Origin: Chloroflexota bacterium
Lineage (GTDB): Bacteria; Chloroflexota; UBA6077; JACCZL01
Length of the DNA stretch: 14,943 bases
Reading direction: 5' to 3'
NCBI GenBank assembly: GCA_020845495.1
Contig: JADLFM010000251.1
Span: 1-14,943 of the forward strand
How positions within the stretch are numbered: position 1 is the first letter of the stretch; the number at the start of each line of letters is the position of its first letter. The position numbers and the translations under genes were made by a program. Under the pieces are notes generated by a model. That model was not told the DNA's origin. It saw only the letters and a list, made by a program, of their open reading frames with translations, and ran no database searches. Positions 1 through 9,579 of this stretch are shown piece after piece.

Positions 1-116
1 CACCCGCTCCCCCCTCACCACCCCGCATCGTCAACGGCCACCCCACCAAGGCCCACCCCTGGCGCAAGCCCTTCTTTCGCTCTCGTCACCGCCAGCCCCT
101 CCCCGCAACAACATGA
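1..116 (+). CDS. possible 3' end of an unidentified gene (partial)
   Basis: A reading frame is open from the window edge to a TGA at 114-116. It gives about 37 residues, rich in Pro, Arg and His, with a short HPWRKPF motif near the end. Basic tails with an HPWR-like motif occur at the C-termini of some IS transposases, so this could be the end of one. That is an impression from a very short piece, not an identification. In this GC-rich DNA a random open frame of this length is common. No start, ribosome binding site or domain is visible inside the window. Confidence 0.2.
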   Translation, partial: PAPPSPPRIVNGHPTKAHPWRKPFFRSRHRQPLPATT

Positions 117-535
117 GGGACACCCGGTCCGGGGTTGCTGTTGCTGGTCGACGGAAACCAAGGATCTGACTTCTTAGCTGGTCAGGTGTCTGTCCGGGCG
201 CTTGCGCTGGACCGCTGGCCGGCTCCAGTCCACGATACGCGCGGCTACTCGGCGCGCGTAACGGATCGAGGGTCCATCTTTGCCGCGGCCAGGGGTCCCT
301 CTTTCGGCTCGACCCGGGATCGATGTCCGGATCACCCTCAGATCGATTCGGACATCGATCCTGGGTCGATCACAGTCGATCACCACGGCAGGCCAGCCGA
401 GAGCGCCGGTCAGCCGCGTCGCGGCCATGCGGGGAGCATCCCACTCCTGGCCTGGAGAGCGACCGTGGAAAAGGGCAGCGGGCTGATCGGTCCTGCTGCC
501 CGCATTAGAGCACCGTGCCGGCACCGCCGGGTGTG
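117..535. other. gene-poor stretch with a long hairpin
   Basis: About 420 bases between the possible gene tail on the left and the end of the luxR-type gene on the right. Several frames are open on both strands, as expected at this GC content. None has a recognisable domain, convincing start or ribosome binding site, so I call no gene. The notable content is the inverted repeat at 309-369, listed separately, and next to it a 9-base direct repeat GTCGATCAC at 365-373 and 375-383. I see no intrinsic terminator with a T-tract for the leftward gene. Confidence 0.5.
309..369. repeat. long near-perfect inverted repeat (25-bp stem, 11-nt loop)
   Basis: Bases 309-333 pair with 345-369: 23 Watson-Crick pairs and two G-T (G-U in RNA) pairs, at 316/362 and 330/348, around an 11-base loop at 334-344. 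The core is GATCGATGTCCG facing CGGACATCGATC. No T-run follows on either strand, so it is not a standard intrinsic terminator. It could be a small mobile-element end, a palindromic element of the REP or MITE kind, a structured RNA, or a protein-binding site. No second copy is visible in this window. The pairing is certain; the function is unknown. Confidence 0.8.
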
Positions 536-1342
536 CTAGCCCGGCGGCAACGGCGGCTGGTTGGCCCCGAGCCAGCCCTGTTCGACGGCGAGGCGGGCGG
601 CGTCCCAACGGTGCCGGAGGTTCAGCTTTTGGAGGATATTGTGCACATGGTGCTTCACCGTCCTGACTTCGATGGCCAGGGTCGCGGCGATCTGCTGATT
701 GGTCCAATCGGCGTTGATGTAGTGGAGCACCTCAAGCTCGCGGGCGGTGAGCACCGTCGACGAGGCGGTGCTGCGCACGGACGGGCCAGCCTGGCCATTC
801 GCGGCGAGCCGGGGGAACACGTCGGCCATCAGGCCCGGCGAGCAGTGGGCAACACCCCGCCGCACGGCATCGATCGCTTCGACCAGGTCGGTCGTCGAGG
901 CCCCGCGGGGGAGGTAGCCACGCACACCGGCCTCGATATAGTCGAGGAGCGCATCGGCGTCGGCAAGCTCCACGATCAAGATGTGGGCCGGCACCCCCTG
1001 CTCCTGCCAGTACTGCACCCAGCGGGTGACGGCCTCGTGGCCGAGATGCGCGTCGAACGGGACGACGTGCCCCAGCGGGTTGGCACACGAACTGTCGTGC
1101 GTGAGCAGGCCGTCGTGGCTGCCGACGACGTCGAGCGTAAGCATGGGCGACAAGAGGCTGACAAGGCCGTCGCGCAGCAGCCTGCTCGGGCTGAACAGGC
1201 TCACGTGCGTCACGGCCGAGGGTCGCTGCCCGGCCGCGTGGTCGGCTCCACTCCTGGAGTCCGATTCCGCCGACGCATCGTTGAGCGAGACCGCGCCGTT
1301 CGTGGAAATCGATCGCCGCGCATCAGTCGGATGTGTGAGCAT
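536..1342 (-). CDS. LuxR/NarL-family response-regulator-like transcription factor with a degenerate receiver
   Basis: A 268-residue protein. Residues 1-45 are a polar, probably disordered leader. Residues 46-180 are receiver-like and end in a GVRGYLPRGAS segment, the counterpart of the usual GYLLKDAS. Residues 198-257 are a clear LuxR-type helix-turn-helix, starting LTARELEVL and containing NQQIAATL and VRTVKHHVHNIL. The receiver is odd. The N-terminal acidic pair is replaced by Ser-Pro (LFSPSRLLRDGL) and the conserved Lys by Arg. A possible phospho-acceptor Asp remains in PFDAHLG near residue 97. Phosphorylation control is therefore doubtful. I chose the ATG at 1340-1342 because GGAGGGGG lies three bases upstream (GGAGG six bases). 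Longer starts up to 1567 lack such a site and add a low-complexity, Arg/Pro-rich leader. Targets are unknown; it stands alone beside decayed genes and no sensor kinase is in view. Confidence 0.85.
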   Translation of the reverse strand: MLTHPTDARRSISTNGAVSLNDASAESDSRSGADHAAGQRPSAVTHVSLFSPSRLLRDGLVSLLSPMLTLDVVGSHDGLLTHDSSCANPLGHVVPFDAHLGHEAVTRWVQYWQEQGVPAHILIVELADADALLDYIEAGVRGYLPRGASTTDLVEAIDAVRRGVAHCSPGLMADVFPRLAANGQAGPSVRSTASSTVLTARELEVLHYINADWTNQQIAATLAIEVRTVKHHVHNILQKLNLRHRWDAARLAVEQGWLGANQPPLPPG

Positions 1343-1353
1343 GAGCCCCCTCC
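1343..1353 (-). promoter_or_regulatory. Shine-Dalgarno site setting the luxR-type gene start
   Basis: On the minus strand the sequence GGAGGGGG-CTC-ATG places a strong anti-16S match just upstream of the ATG at 1340-1342. This decides the start against the longer in-frame Met codons at about 1372 and 1567. Confidence 0.75.
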
Positions 1354-1768
1354 AACTCCGTCGGGACGGCATCCGAGGGTCAGGAGCGACCGGTTCCCGG
1401 CTGGCGGAGGCGGGGATTCGCCCGATGCGTGACACCGCATCGTGGCGTGTCCCTCCTGCGTCAAACTCACCCCTAGAGCGCACGACGGCTGCCAGCGCGC
1501 TGGTCGGGGCCGGGCTAACTCCCTTCCCGCGAAAACCGCTCGAACAACCAGGAAGACGGTGTCGCAATCCATCCTTCTGTCAACTTAACTGCTTTCTACG
1601 CCCATCTCTTATCTAGTGGTGCGACGAGTCGCGCGCCGTTCGGACCTCGACCTCTCAGGTGTGGGACCGATCTGACGCCGGACGCCAAGCGCCGTAGATC
1701 GCAAGACCACCCGCGGTTCGTGTGCGCAGCACGCCGCCTCGTGTGTAGCGGTGTACGACACTCGGCGC

Positions 1769-1784
1769 TGTGATGTGGCTCACA
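1769..1784. promoter_or_regulatory. CRP/FNR-family-like palindrome TGTGA-N6-TCACA
   Basis: The bases TGTGATGTGGCTCACA match the classical CRP half-sites perfectly, five bases on each side with a six-base spacer. The site lies 34 bases beyond the moeA remnant stop and 427 bases upstream of the luxR-type start, rather far for direct control of that gene. A perfect ten-base match is expected only rarely by chance in 15 kb. Even so, no CRP-family gene is in the window and no promoter is visible beside it, so its role is inferred from the motif alone. Confidence 0.4.
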
Positions 1785-1817
1785 CTTGGCAGACCGGCGC
1801 CGCTCGGCTGGCCCCAA

Positions 1818-2228
1818 TCAGGGCAGCGGGTGCTCGACACTGTCGAGGATCTCGCCGGTCAGCAGCGTCGTCACCCGCGGGCCGGCCGTCAAGGTCTCGC
1901 CACCCGAGGGGATCTCCAGTAGGCCGTTCGCGCCGACCATGTTCATCAATCGGCTCGACGGCTGGCGCCCGGTCGAGGTCGCCACCAGTCGGCCGTACAG
2001 CCAGCTAATCACGACACGTTGGTATTCGAGGCGATGCCGACTCGGGTGGATCGGATGCTCAAGCTCGACGGTCACGGGCGGCCGGTTGATCCGGCGGTGT
2101 CCCAGGAGGCGGTGCAGGGCCAGCCGCACGGACACCTCGAACGTGACCAGCGAGGGGACGGGAAGGCACGGCAGGCCGAAGACGGTCGCGGCCCGATCGT
2201 GGCGAAGATCAACGGCATGCCCGGCTTA
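1818..2228 (-). pseudogene. moeA: 3' fragment of moeA (molybdopterin molybdenumtransferase), decayed
   Basis: The minus strand encodes the end of the catalytic domain and the C-terminal domain of MoeA, which inserts molybdate into molybdopterin during molybdenum cofactor synthesis. Recognisable pieces are KPGMPLIFATIGPRP, then VFGLP and SLVTFE, then the C-terminal beta-barrel domain from INRPPVTVEL through NMVGANGLLEIPSGGETL to the TGA at 1818-1820. It is broken in three ways. The upstream part ends at the IS5-family element. KPGMPLIF and VFGLP lie in different frames, with one base missing near 2183-2186 (CCGTC where CCGGTC is expected). The nearly invariant GLPGNPVS reads GLPCLPVPS. No 5' part is visible on the far side of the insertion sequences. 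Family identity is confident; this copy cannot make a functional enzyme. Confidence 0.85.
2226..2228. repeat. left TTA flank of the IS5-family element (candidate target duplication)
   Basis: TTA immediately precedes the left terminal repeat, and TTA at 3226-3228 immediately follows the right one. This fits the 3-bp TNA target duplication of some IS5-family groups. The direct match is longer (CTTAGA at 2225-2230 and 3225-3230) because the IS ends with the same bases, so the exact boundary is ambiguous by a base or two. Confidence 0.6.
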
Positions 2229-2245
2229 GAGCGACCGGCAAGAGG
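2229..2245 (+). repeat. left terminal inverted repeat of the IS5-family element
   Basis: GAGCGACCGGCAAGAGG pairs with the right end at 3209-3225 with two mismatches. The transposase stop lies just inside it, at 2249. Confidence 0.8.
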
Positions 2246-2248
2246 GGG

Positions 2249-3990
<1,742 letters not shown>

Positions 3991-3992
3991 CC

Positions 3993-4021
3993 AGAGTCTC
4001 CATCAAACCCGGGGCGGTTCA
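3993..4021 (-). repeat. right inverted-repeat end of the IS3-family remnant
   Basis: Read leftward from 4021 the sequence begins TGAACCGCCCCGGGTTTGAT, resembling known IS3-family terminal repeats of high-GC bacteria. It overlaps a GC-only stem: CCCGGGG at 4008-4014 can pair with CCCCGGG at 4027-4033, spanning the IS/host boundary. Confidence 0.5.
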
Positions 4022-4043
4022 TAGTCCCCCGGGCGATCGGTCG

Positions 4044-4628
4044 ATGCGTTGTGGATCTATGCAGTCCATGACCACATTCCTCACGCCAGAGTCGCCGCTT
4101 GGCCTCGCCGTGCAGCACCTGCTGCTCGGCGAGCCGTCCGGCCTGACGGTGCCCGAGATCCGCCGTCGCCTGCGGCACAGCGGCAAGGTTGCTGAGGAGC
4201 GTACGCTGCGCCAGCTGCTGAGTCATGCCCGCACGTTCCTGGCATTGGCGGGAGATCGATATGCGCTGGTGGAGACAACTGGCACCGCCTCCTCCACCTC
4301 ACGGCCGGAGCGGCCGGCAGATGGCACGGGGCTGAGCCACGAAGGTGCTGCCGATCAAGCGGCCATGGACATGCCGTTCCTGGTGAACCTGTCACGTGCC
4401 GTGACGGACTACGTGGTCCTCGACCTTGAAACGACCGGGCTGGATCCTGCCCAAGACCGCATCGTCCAGCTCGTCGCAATCCGATACCGCGCCGGCCAGC
4501 CCAATGCTGCACTCAACCTGTACGTCAATCCCGCGCCCAGTTGTCATCCCATTGACCGTGCAGGCCAAGATCGGGCTGACGGACCATCCCGAACTGCTGG
4601 CCCGCATCGAGCAGGCCGGCCAGCTTAG
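4044..4628 (+). CDS. N-terminal frame of the fusion gene: winged helix plus exonuclease motif I
   Basis: This is how the 5' part of the fusion gene reads if the frame break is taken literally: 194 residues. The first 164 or so are genuine (winged-helix-like domain; VVLDLETTG exonuclease motif I; the strand ending LYVNP). From about 4533 the frame yields unrelated Pro/Arg-rich residues, while the neighbouring frame continues the exonuclease fold (VVIPLTVQAKIGLTD, then motif II). ATG codons at 4044, 4059 and 4068 are all possible starts; none has a clear Shine-Dalgarno site. The frame is also open upstream into the IS3 end, so the native 5' end may be lost or the mRNA leaderless. Confidence 0.6.
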   Translation: MRCGSMQSMTTFLTPESPLGLAVQHLLLGEPSGLTVPEIRRRLRHSGKVAEERTLRQLLSHARTFLALAGDRYALVETTGTASSTSRPERPADGTGLSHEGAADQAAMDMPFLVNLSRAVTDYVVLDLETTGLDPAQDRIVQLVAIRYRAGQPNAALNLYVNPAPSCHPIDRAGQDRADGPSRTAGPHRAGRPA

Positions 4629-7600
4629 CGAGGTCACGGACCGCGTCCGAGCGTTCCTCGGCACCGACCCGATCGTCACGCACAACGCGCGCTTCGATCG
4701 CGGCTTTCTCGTCGCCGGGCTCGGGCCGCTGGCCAACCCATGCGTCGACACGATGGAGCTGTCGCTGCTGGCATGCCCCGCCCTCCCGCGCTACCGGCTC
4801 GCTGAGGTGGCCGAGGTGCTTGGCGTCACCCATGGTGACGCCAATCGGGTCTGGGCCGGCGCCACGAACGAGCCACCGGACGTCCCGATCGACGAGCGCT
4901 CGCTCCACAACGCCGTGACCGACACGGCGCTGTTGGCGGCGACGTACCAGGCCCTGTTGAGCCGCCTGCACACTGGGACCAGTCCCGAAAGTGCCGCCGC
5001 CCGGCTGCTCCTGCCGGAGCTCGACGGCAAAGACTGGGCCGGCCTGAACCCCGCATCGCTCGCATCAGTGCGCGACGGCCTGACGCCCGTTCCTGAGAAC
5101 CTCCCGACCTCCCCTGCCCGGCTGCTCGCGGACGGTGACTCCGATGCCGCCGCGCTGCTCGATCGCCACGCGTGGGCGCACGGCCTGACCGAGCGGCCCG
5201 GGCAGCGCGCCATGCTCGATCACGTCCAGCGGAGCCTGGACTCCGGACGTTTCGCCCTTATTGAGGCACCGACGGGCACCGGCAAGACGCTGGCGTACCT
5301 CCTGCCCGCGCTGGCGCACGCCTGCCGAACGGGGCAGACCGTCGTGGTCACCACGGCCTATCGCACCCTCCAGGATCAGCTTGTCGGGGAGGTCGCCGCG
5401 CTGCGGGCCAGCCTGGGGCCGCCGTTCACCAGCCAGGTGCTCAAGGGGCGGGGCAACTACGCCTGCCACCGGCGGCTGCTGCGCCACCTGAAGCTGCTCG
5501 GCCCCGAGGCGCCGCTCGCCGAGCGGTTCGTCCTGGCGTATCTGGTGGGCAAGGCGCTCGCGCAGCCGCACTGGACCCTCGATGACGTGACGTACTGGTG
5601 CCTATCCACCTTTCCGACCGCGCGCGGCGTGCTGGCTGCCGTTGGGGCGGGCGGCTGCGGGGGGCGGGCGTGCCGGGCCGCCGGCTGCCCGCTTGAACAC
5701 GCGACGGCAGGTGCCCGGTCGGCTCACCTCGTGCTGGCCAACCACGCGCTCTGGCTCTCGGAGAGCAGCCGGCTACCTGCCTTTGACACCCTGATTGTGG
5801 ACGAGGCCCATGCGTTGGAGGACGCTGCAACTGGTGCGTGGACGCGTGAGGTGTCGCGGGCCGCGTTGACGGCTCTCCTTGATCGTCTACTCGACGAGCC
5901 CGCGAGCCAGGGTCTCCTGACGCGCCTACTTGGGGACAGCCCGGGCCGTGATGTCGTGGCGCGGGCCAGGGCGGTCTTCCCACCCCTTCGCCGCCTGCGA
6001 CCGCTGATCCATGAGTTTGGCCGCCACCTGACCGAGTACGCCCGGACGCGTGACCGGGCATTCGAGCCGCGCTACGGTGCCCGGGTGCGGCTGGAGTCAG
6101 ATCCCAGGCGCGTGGACGGGACGCACTGGTCCCGAATTGAAGGTGCCAGGGCGCAGCTCTTCGACCTCCACCTTAGCGACTTGTTGGCTCGGCTCACCGA
6201 GCTTGTCGAGGCTGTTGAGCGCGGCCCAGTAGACGACGGCGGCCTGATGCTTGCGGATCTGCGCGAGGTTCACGATGCCCTGGCGGAGCAGCAGCGGCTC
6301 CACGAGCAGATCCTGCAAGTCCGCCGCATCCACGATGTCAATTGGATCGAGGTCGGCCCCGAGACCACCCACAGCGACGAAGACGACGGTCCGCTCGAGC
6401 ACCGGCCGGACGCCCCGGACTGGGCACTGAAGTGCGCGCCGATTCGCGTAGGCTCGGAGCTCGCCCGCCGCTATGAGGAGCTTCGGGCGTGTGTCCTCAC
6501 GTCCGCCACGCTCTCGATCCGGGGCGGCGACTTCTCGTTCTTCGTCGATCGGCTGGGGCTGGCCGACCGGCTCGCCCCCGGCGACATCCGCGCGGTCCAG
6601 GGCGACCTGGATTACGCCGAGAACGCGCTGCTCGGCCTCCCGGCCTACATGCAGTACACCCCTCTCCAGCGCACGATCCAAAGCTTCCAGGAGGAGCTCT
6701 CGCGGGAGATCCTCGGCTTGCTGGATCTGACCCAGGGGCGTGCGCTGGTGCTGTTCACGGCGCGCAGCCGGCTGGAGGAACTGTACCGGCGCTGCTTCGA
6801 GGCTCTCGGGCGGCAGGGAATCCCGCTCCTGGCGCAGTTGCCCGGCCACTCGCGGCGCCAGCTCCGCGAGGACTTCAAGGAGATCACGGAGTCGGTCCTA
6901 CTCGGACTCCAGAGCTTCTGGGAAGGGATCGACGTCCCGGGTGAGTCGCTCTCGTTCGTGGTACTGGAGAAGCTGCCATTCCCGTTCCTGTTCGACCCGG
7001 TTATCCAGGCCCGCGCCCAGGATGTGACCGATCGGGGCGGTCGCGAGTTCGACGAGTACCTGTTCCCGCTGATGGCCATTCGCTTCAAGCAGGGATTCGG
7101 GCGGCTGCTGCGGCGGCGTGGCGACCGGGGCGCTGTGTTGCTGATGGACCGCCGTATTCATCGGAAGGCGTATCGCCACGAGCTGCTGTCGTCATTGCCC
7201 GGACACATGCCGCGCGATGAGGACGCCGAGCGTAGTCGCCCCGCCTTCTACCGGATGCTCGCCGAGCGCCTGCCTGACGTGATCTCCCCCGATGTGGCCG
7301 TGCGTGTCCTCGCCGCATTGCCGGCCGAGCACGTGCTGGACCTGGTAGCCCGCCTGGCGGACCTGGCCCTGCCAGCGGTCATCACCGATACGGAGTACGA
7401 GCAGTGGCGCCCGACGCTCCTGACCGCCCTCCGCGAGGTCTTCGGCTTCAGGGATTTCCGGGGGCAGGAGCAGGAGCAAGTCATCCGCGCCATGCTGACC
7501 GGCCGCGACGTCCTGGCGCTCCTCCCGACCGGCGCCGGCAAATCGCTCTGCTTCCAGTTGCCGGCCCTCCTGCGCGAAGGGATCACGGTCGTCTTCTCGC

Positions 7601-9579
7601 CGCTGATCGCCCTGATGCGGGATCAGGTCGACAACCTGAACGACCGCGGGGTTGAGGTCGTCGGTGCAATCTACAGCGGACAATCTGCCGACGAGCGCGA
7701 ATCGGTCCTGGAGCGGATGCGGCGTGGCACGGCCAAACTGGTGTACATCGCGCCGGAGCGGATTCGCGATCCGTTGGTGCTCGCCACGCTCGAGCGGGCC
7801 CACATCTCGCAGATCGTCGTGGACGAGGCCCACTGTGTCGCCCTCTGGGGACCGACCTTCCGCCCGGACTACCTCGCCCTGCCTCGCCTCGCCGAGCGGC
7901 TGCCGTCGCGCCCACCCGTGGCCGCCTTCACTGCCACGGCGACGGTCCCGATGCGCAGAGAGATCGTCGCCGCCCTTGCCATGCACGACCCCATCGAGAT
8001 CACTGCGTCGTTCGACCGCCCGGAGCTGCGCCTCGTGGTCTACAACGAGCGCTCGCGGTACAACCGGATCAGGACGAAGCGGGATCGGCTCGGGGTGCTG
8101 TTGCGGATTGTGGAGGCCGCCGCTCGCGATCGTGCTGCTGCCCTCGTTTACGTCACCACCACGGTTGAGGCCGACCGGCTGGCACGCCGCCTGGAAGCGG
8201 CCGGCTTCGTGGCGCGCGCCTATCACGGCAAGATGGACACGGCTGACCGCGCCAGCGTCCAGGAGCTGTTCATGGACGATCAGGTTGACGTCGTGGTCTG
8301 TACCAAGGCGTTCGGTATGGGCAACGACAAGCCGAACATCCGCTACGTCGTGCATGCCCAGATGCCCGGTGACCTCGAATCGTACTTCCAGGAGGCGGGG
8401 CGGGCCGGCCGCGACGGCGAGACCTCGTACTGCATCCTGCTGCACCATCCCTCGGATCGAAACGTCCACGACTTCTTCATCGAGGAAGGCCAGCCGGACC
8501 CGGCCGTGCTCGAAGAGCTGGCAGCCCGGATTCGGGCGCTCCCCGGCGAGACCGTCCACCTGGACACCGACGCGTTGCGCCACGCACTCGGCACGGACGA
8601 GGTCAAGATCAGGATCGGATTGCATCTCCTGGAGCAGGCCGGTCAGATCGAGCGCGGGCCAGATTTCACGGCCAAAGGCACGATGACCCTGCTGCAGGAC
8701 GTGGCTGCCATCGGCGAGCATCTTGCCGCCGCCGACCCGGCCTCGGCCGTGCTGTTCGCGCGTGCCGTTGCCGTCTGCTGCTGGGAGGCGCACCGTCGCG
8801 TCGAGCTGGACCTACCTGCCGAGGCGACACGCCTCGGGGTAGGCCCCGAGGCGCTCGATGCCCTCCTGGTGCGTTTGGCCGTCGAGGAGTGGGCGGTGTA
8901 TCGCCCTTGGGAGCGAGGCGCCATCGTCCGGAAGCAGCCCGCGCTGGCCACCGGCACGCAGGTCGTGCTCCCAGCGCGCGCCGCGGGCGTCGATCCCACA
9001 CGCAAGCTTGAGCAGATGGTGGCGTACGCGGAGGCTGGCCCAGGGAACGGCTGCCGCCGTGCGCGCGTCCCGCGTTACTTCGGCGAGGAGCCGCCGAACG
9101 GCGGATGCGGCGCGTGTGACGCCTGTGCCCCAGAGACCGCCTTTCCCTGGAGTCATATCGCCGCTCGTGACGTCTCGGACCCTAGCGCGTTCTTGGATCC
9201 AGCCTTCGCCCTGCTGCAGATCGTCCACTGGAACCAGGAGCAACGGCGCCCCGGACAGAGCCCGTATGGGACCGGCACGTTGCTGAACGTGCTCGCCGGC
9301 AACGCCTACCTGGTGACGCGCTCGATTCCCGAGCCGCACCTGCGCCGCTGGCGCCTCGACATCTTGCGCGGATGCCCATACTGGGGCATATTTGAGACGC
9401 TGCCCCGCCGAGACGAGACAGTTGACCGTCTGCTTACACGCCTCCGCGCCGACGCGTACATCGGCGAGGAGCAGGCGACCTTCGACGGCCACGAGGGCCG
9501 TCGCACCTACACGTATCCCATCCTGCTGGCGCGCGGGCGCGACCAGCTTGCCAGTGGAGAGCTTCTGCGATGGCTGTAA
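4044..9579 (+). CDS. winged helix-DEDDh exonuclease-DinG helicase-RecQ helicase fusion protein (one frame break)
   Basis: About 1,844 residues when one extra C near 4530-4532 is skipped. Residues 15-78 form a small winged-helix-like domain. Residues 121-305 are a DnaQ-type 3'-5' exonuclease with all DEDDh residues: D127/E129 (VVLDLETTG), D218 (THNARFD), H288 and D293 (HNAVTD). Residues about 390-1065 are a DinG/XPD helicase: Walker A EAPTGTGKT (K414), DEAH at 586, QGFGR at 1016, and four cysteines (474, 538, 543, 548) spaced as for the DinG Fe-S cluster. Residues about 1130-1480 are RecQ: PTGAGKS (K1166), DEAH at 1260, QEAGRAGR at 1449; then a Cys4 zinc module (1670, 1688, 1691, 1694) and a C-terminal winged-helix-like region. 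Known family polarities are 5'-3' for DinG and 3'-5' for RecQ. Exonuclease-DinG fusions are known in Firmicutes; adding RecQ is unusual. The gene overlaps the next by ten bases. The frame break may be a mutation, a sequencing error or recoding. Confidence 0.85.
9556..9579 (+). promoter_or_regulatory. stop/start overlap and ribosome binding site of the second operon gene
   Basis: GGAGAG at 9556-9561 sits eight bases before the ATG at 9570. The fusion gene ends with TAA at 9577-9579, so the genes share ATGGCTGTAA. This arrangement usually couples translation and argues that the two proteins work together. Confidence 0.75.

Larger units (their letters stand above)
1343..1817. other. non-coding stretch between the moeA remnant and the luxR-type gene
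   Basis: About 475 bases. Open frames here look like composition shadows with no recognisable domain. It should hold the promoter of the leftward regulator, but I cannot place one with confidence. A TTGACA hexamer on the minus strand at 1583-1578 has no convincing -10 partner 16-18 bases on. The region around 1580-1620 is less GC-rich than its surroundings. The only strong motif is the CRP-like palindrome at 1769-1784. Confidence 0.5.

Noticed and set aside
309..369. Hairpin as an intrinsic terminator for the luxR-type gene
   Set aside because: No T-tract follows the stem on either strand, and it is about 170 bases past the stop.
515..1432. 305-residue open frame on the plus strand
   Set aside because: Mirror of the LuxR-type gene on the other strand; the helix-turn-helix motif and ribosome binding site are on the minus strand.
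1343..1567. N-terminal extension of the LuxR-type protein to a start at 1567
   Set aside because: The added 75 residues are Arg/Pro-rich with no domain, and a strong Shine-Dalgarno site points to the ATG at 1340-1342.
1556..1583. sigma70-type promoter for the luxR-type gene with TTGACA at 1583-1578 (minus)
   Set aside because: No acceptable -10 hexamer at 16-18 bases, and it would leave a leader of over 200 bases. Not listed as a feature.
4426..4530. TTG at 4426 as the real start of the helicase gene
   Set aside because: The first 34 or so residues from it are an out-of-frame reading of the exonuclease motif I region (frame +1). Real coding signal in this stretch is in the other frame, back to 4044. 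It remains possible only as an accidental internal start.
7192..8793. 533-residue open frame on the minus strand
   Set aside because: It lies wholly opposite the RecQ and late DinG modules, whose motifs are unmistakable. It is a high-GC antisense shadow with no recognisable domain.
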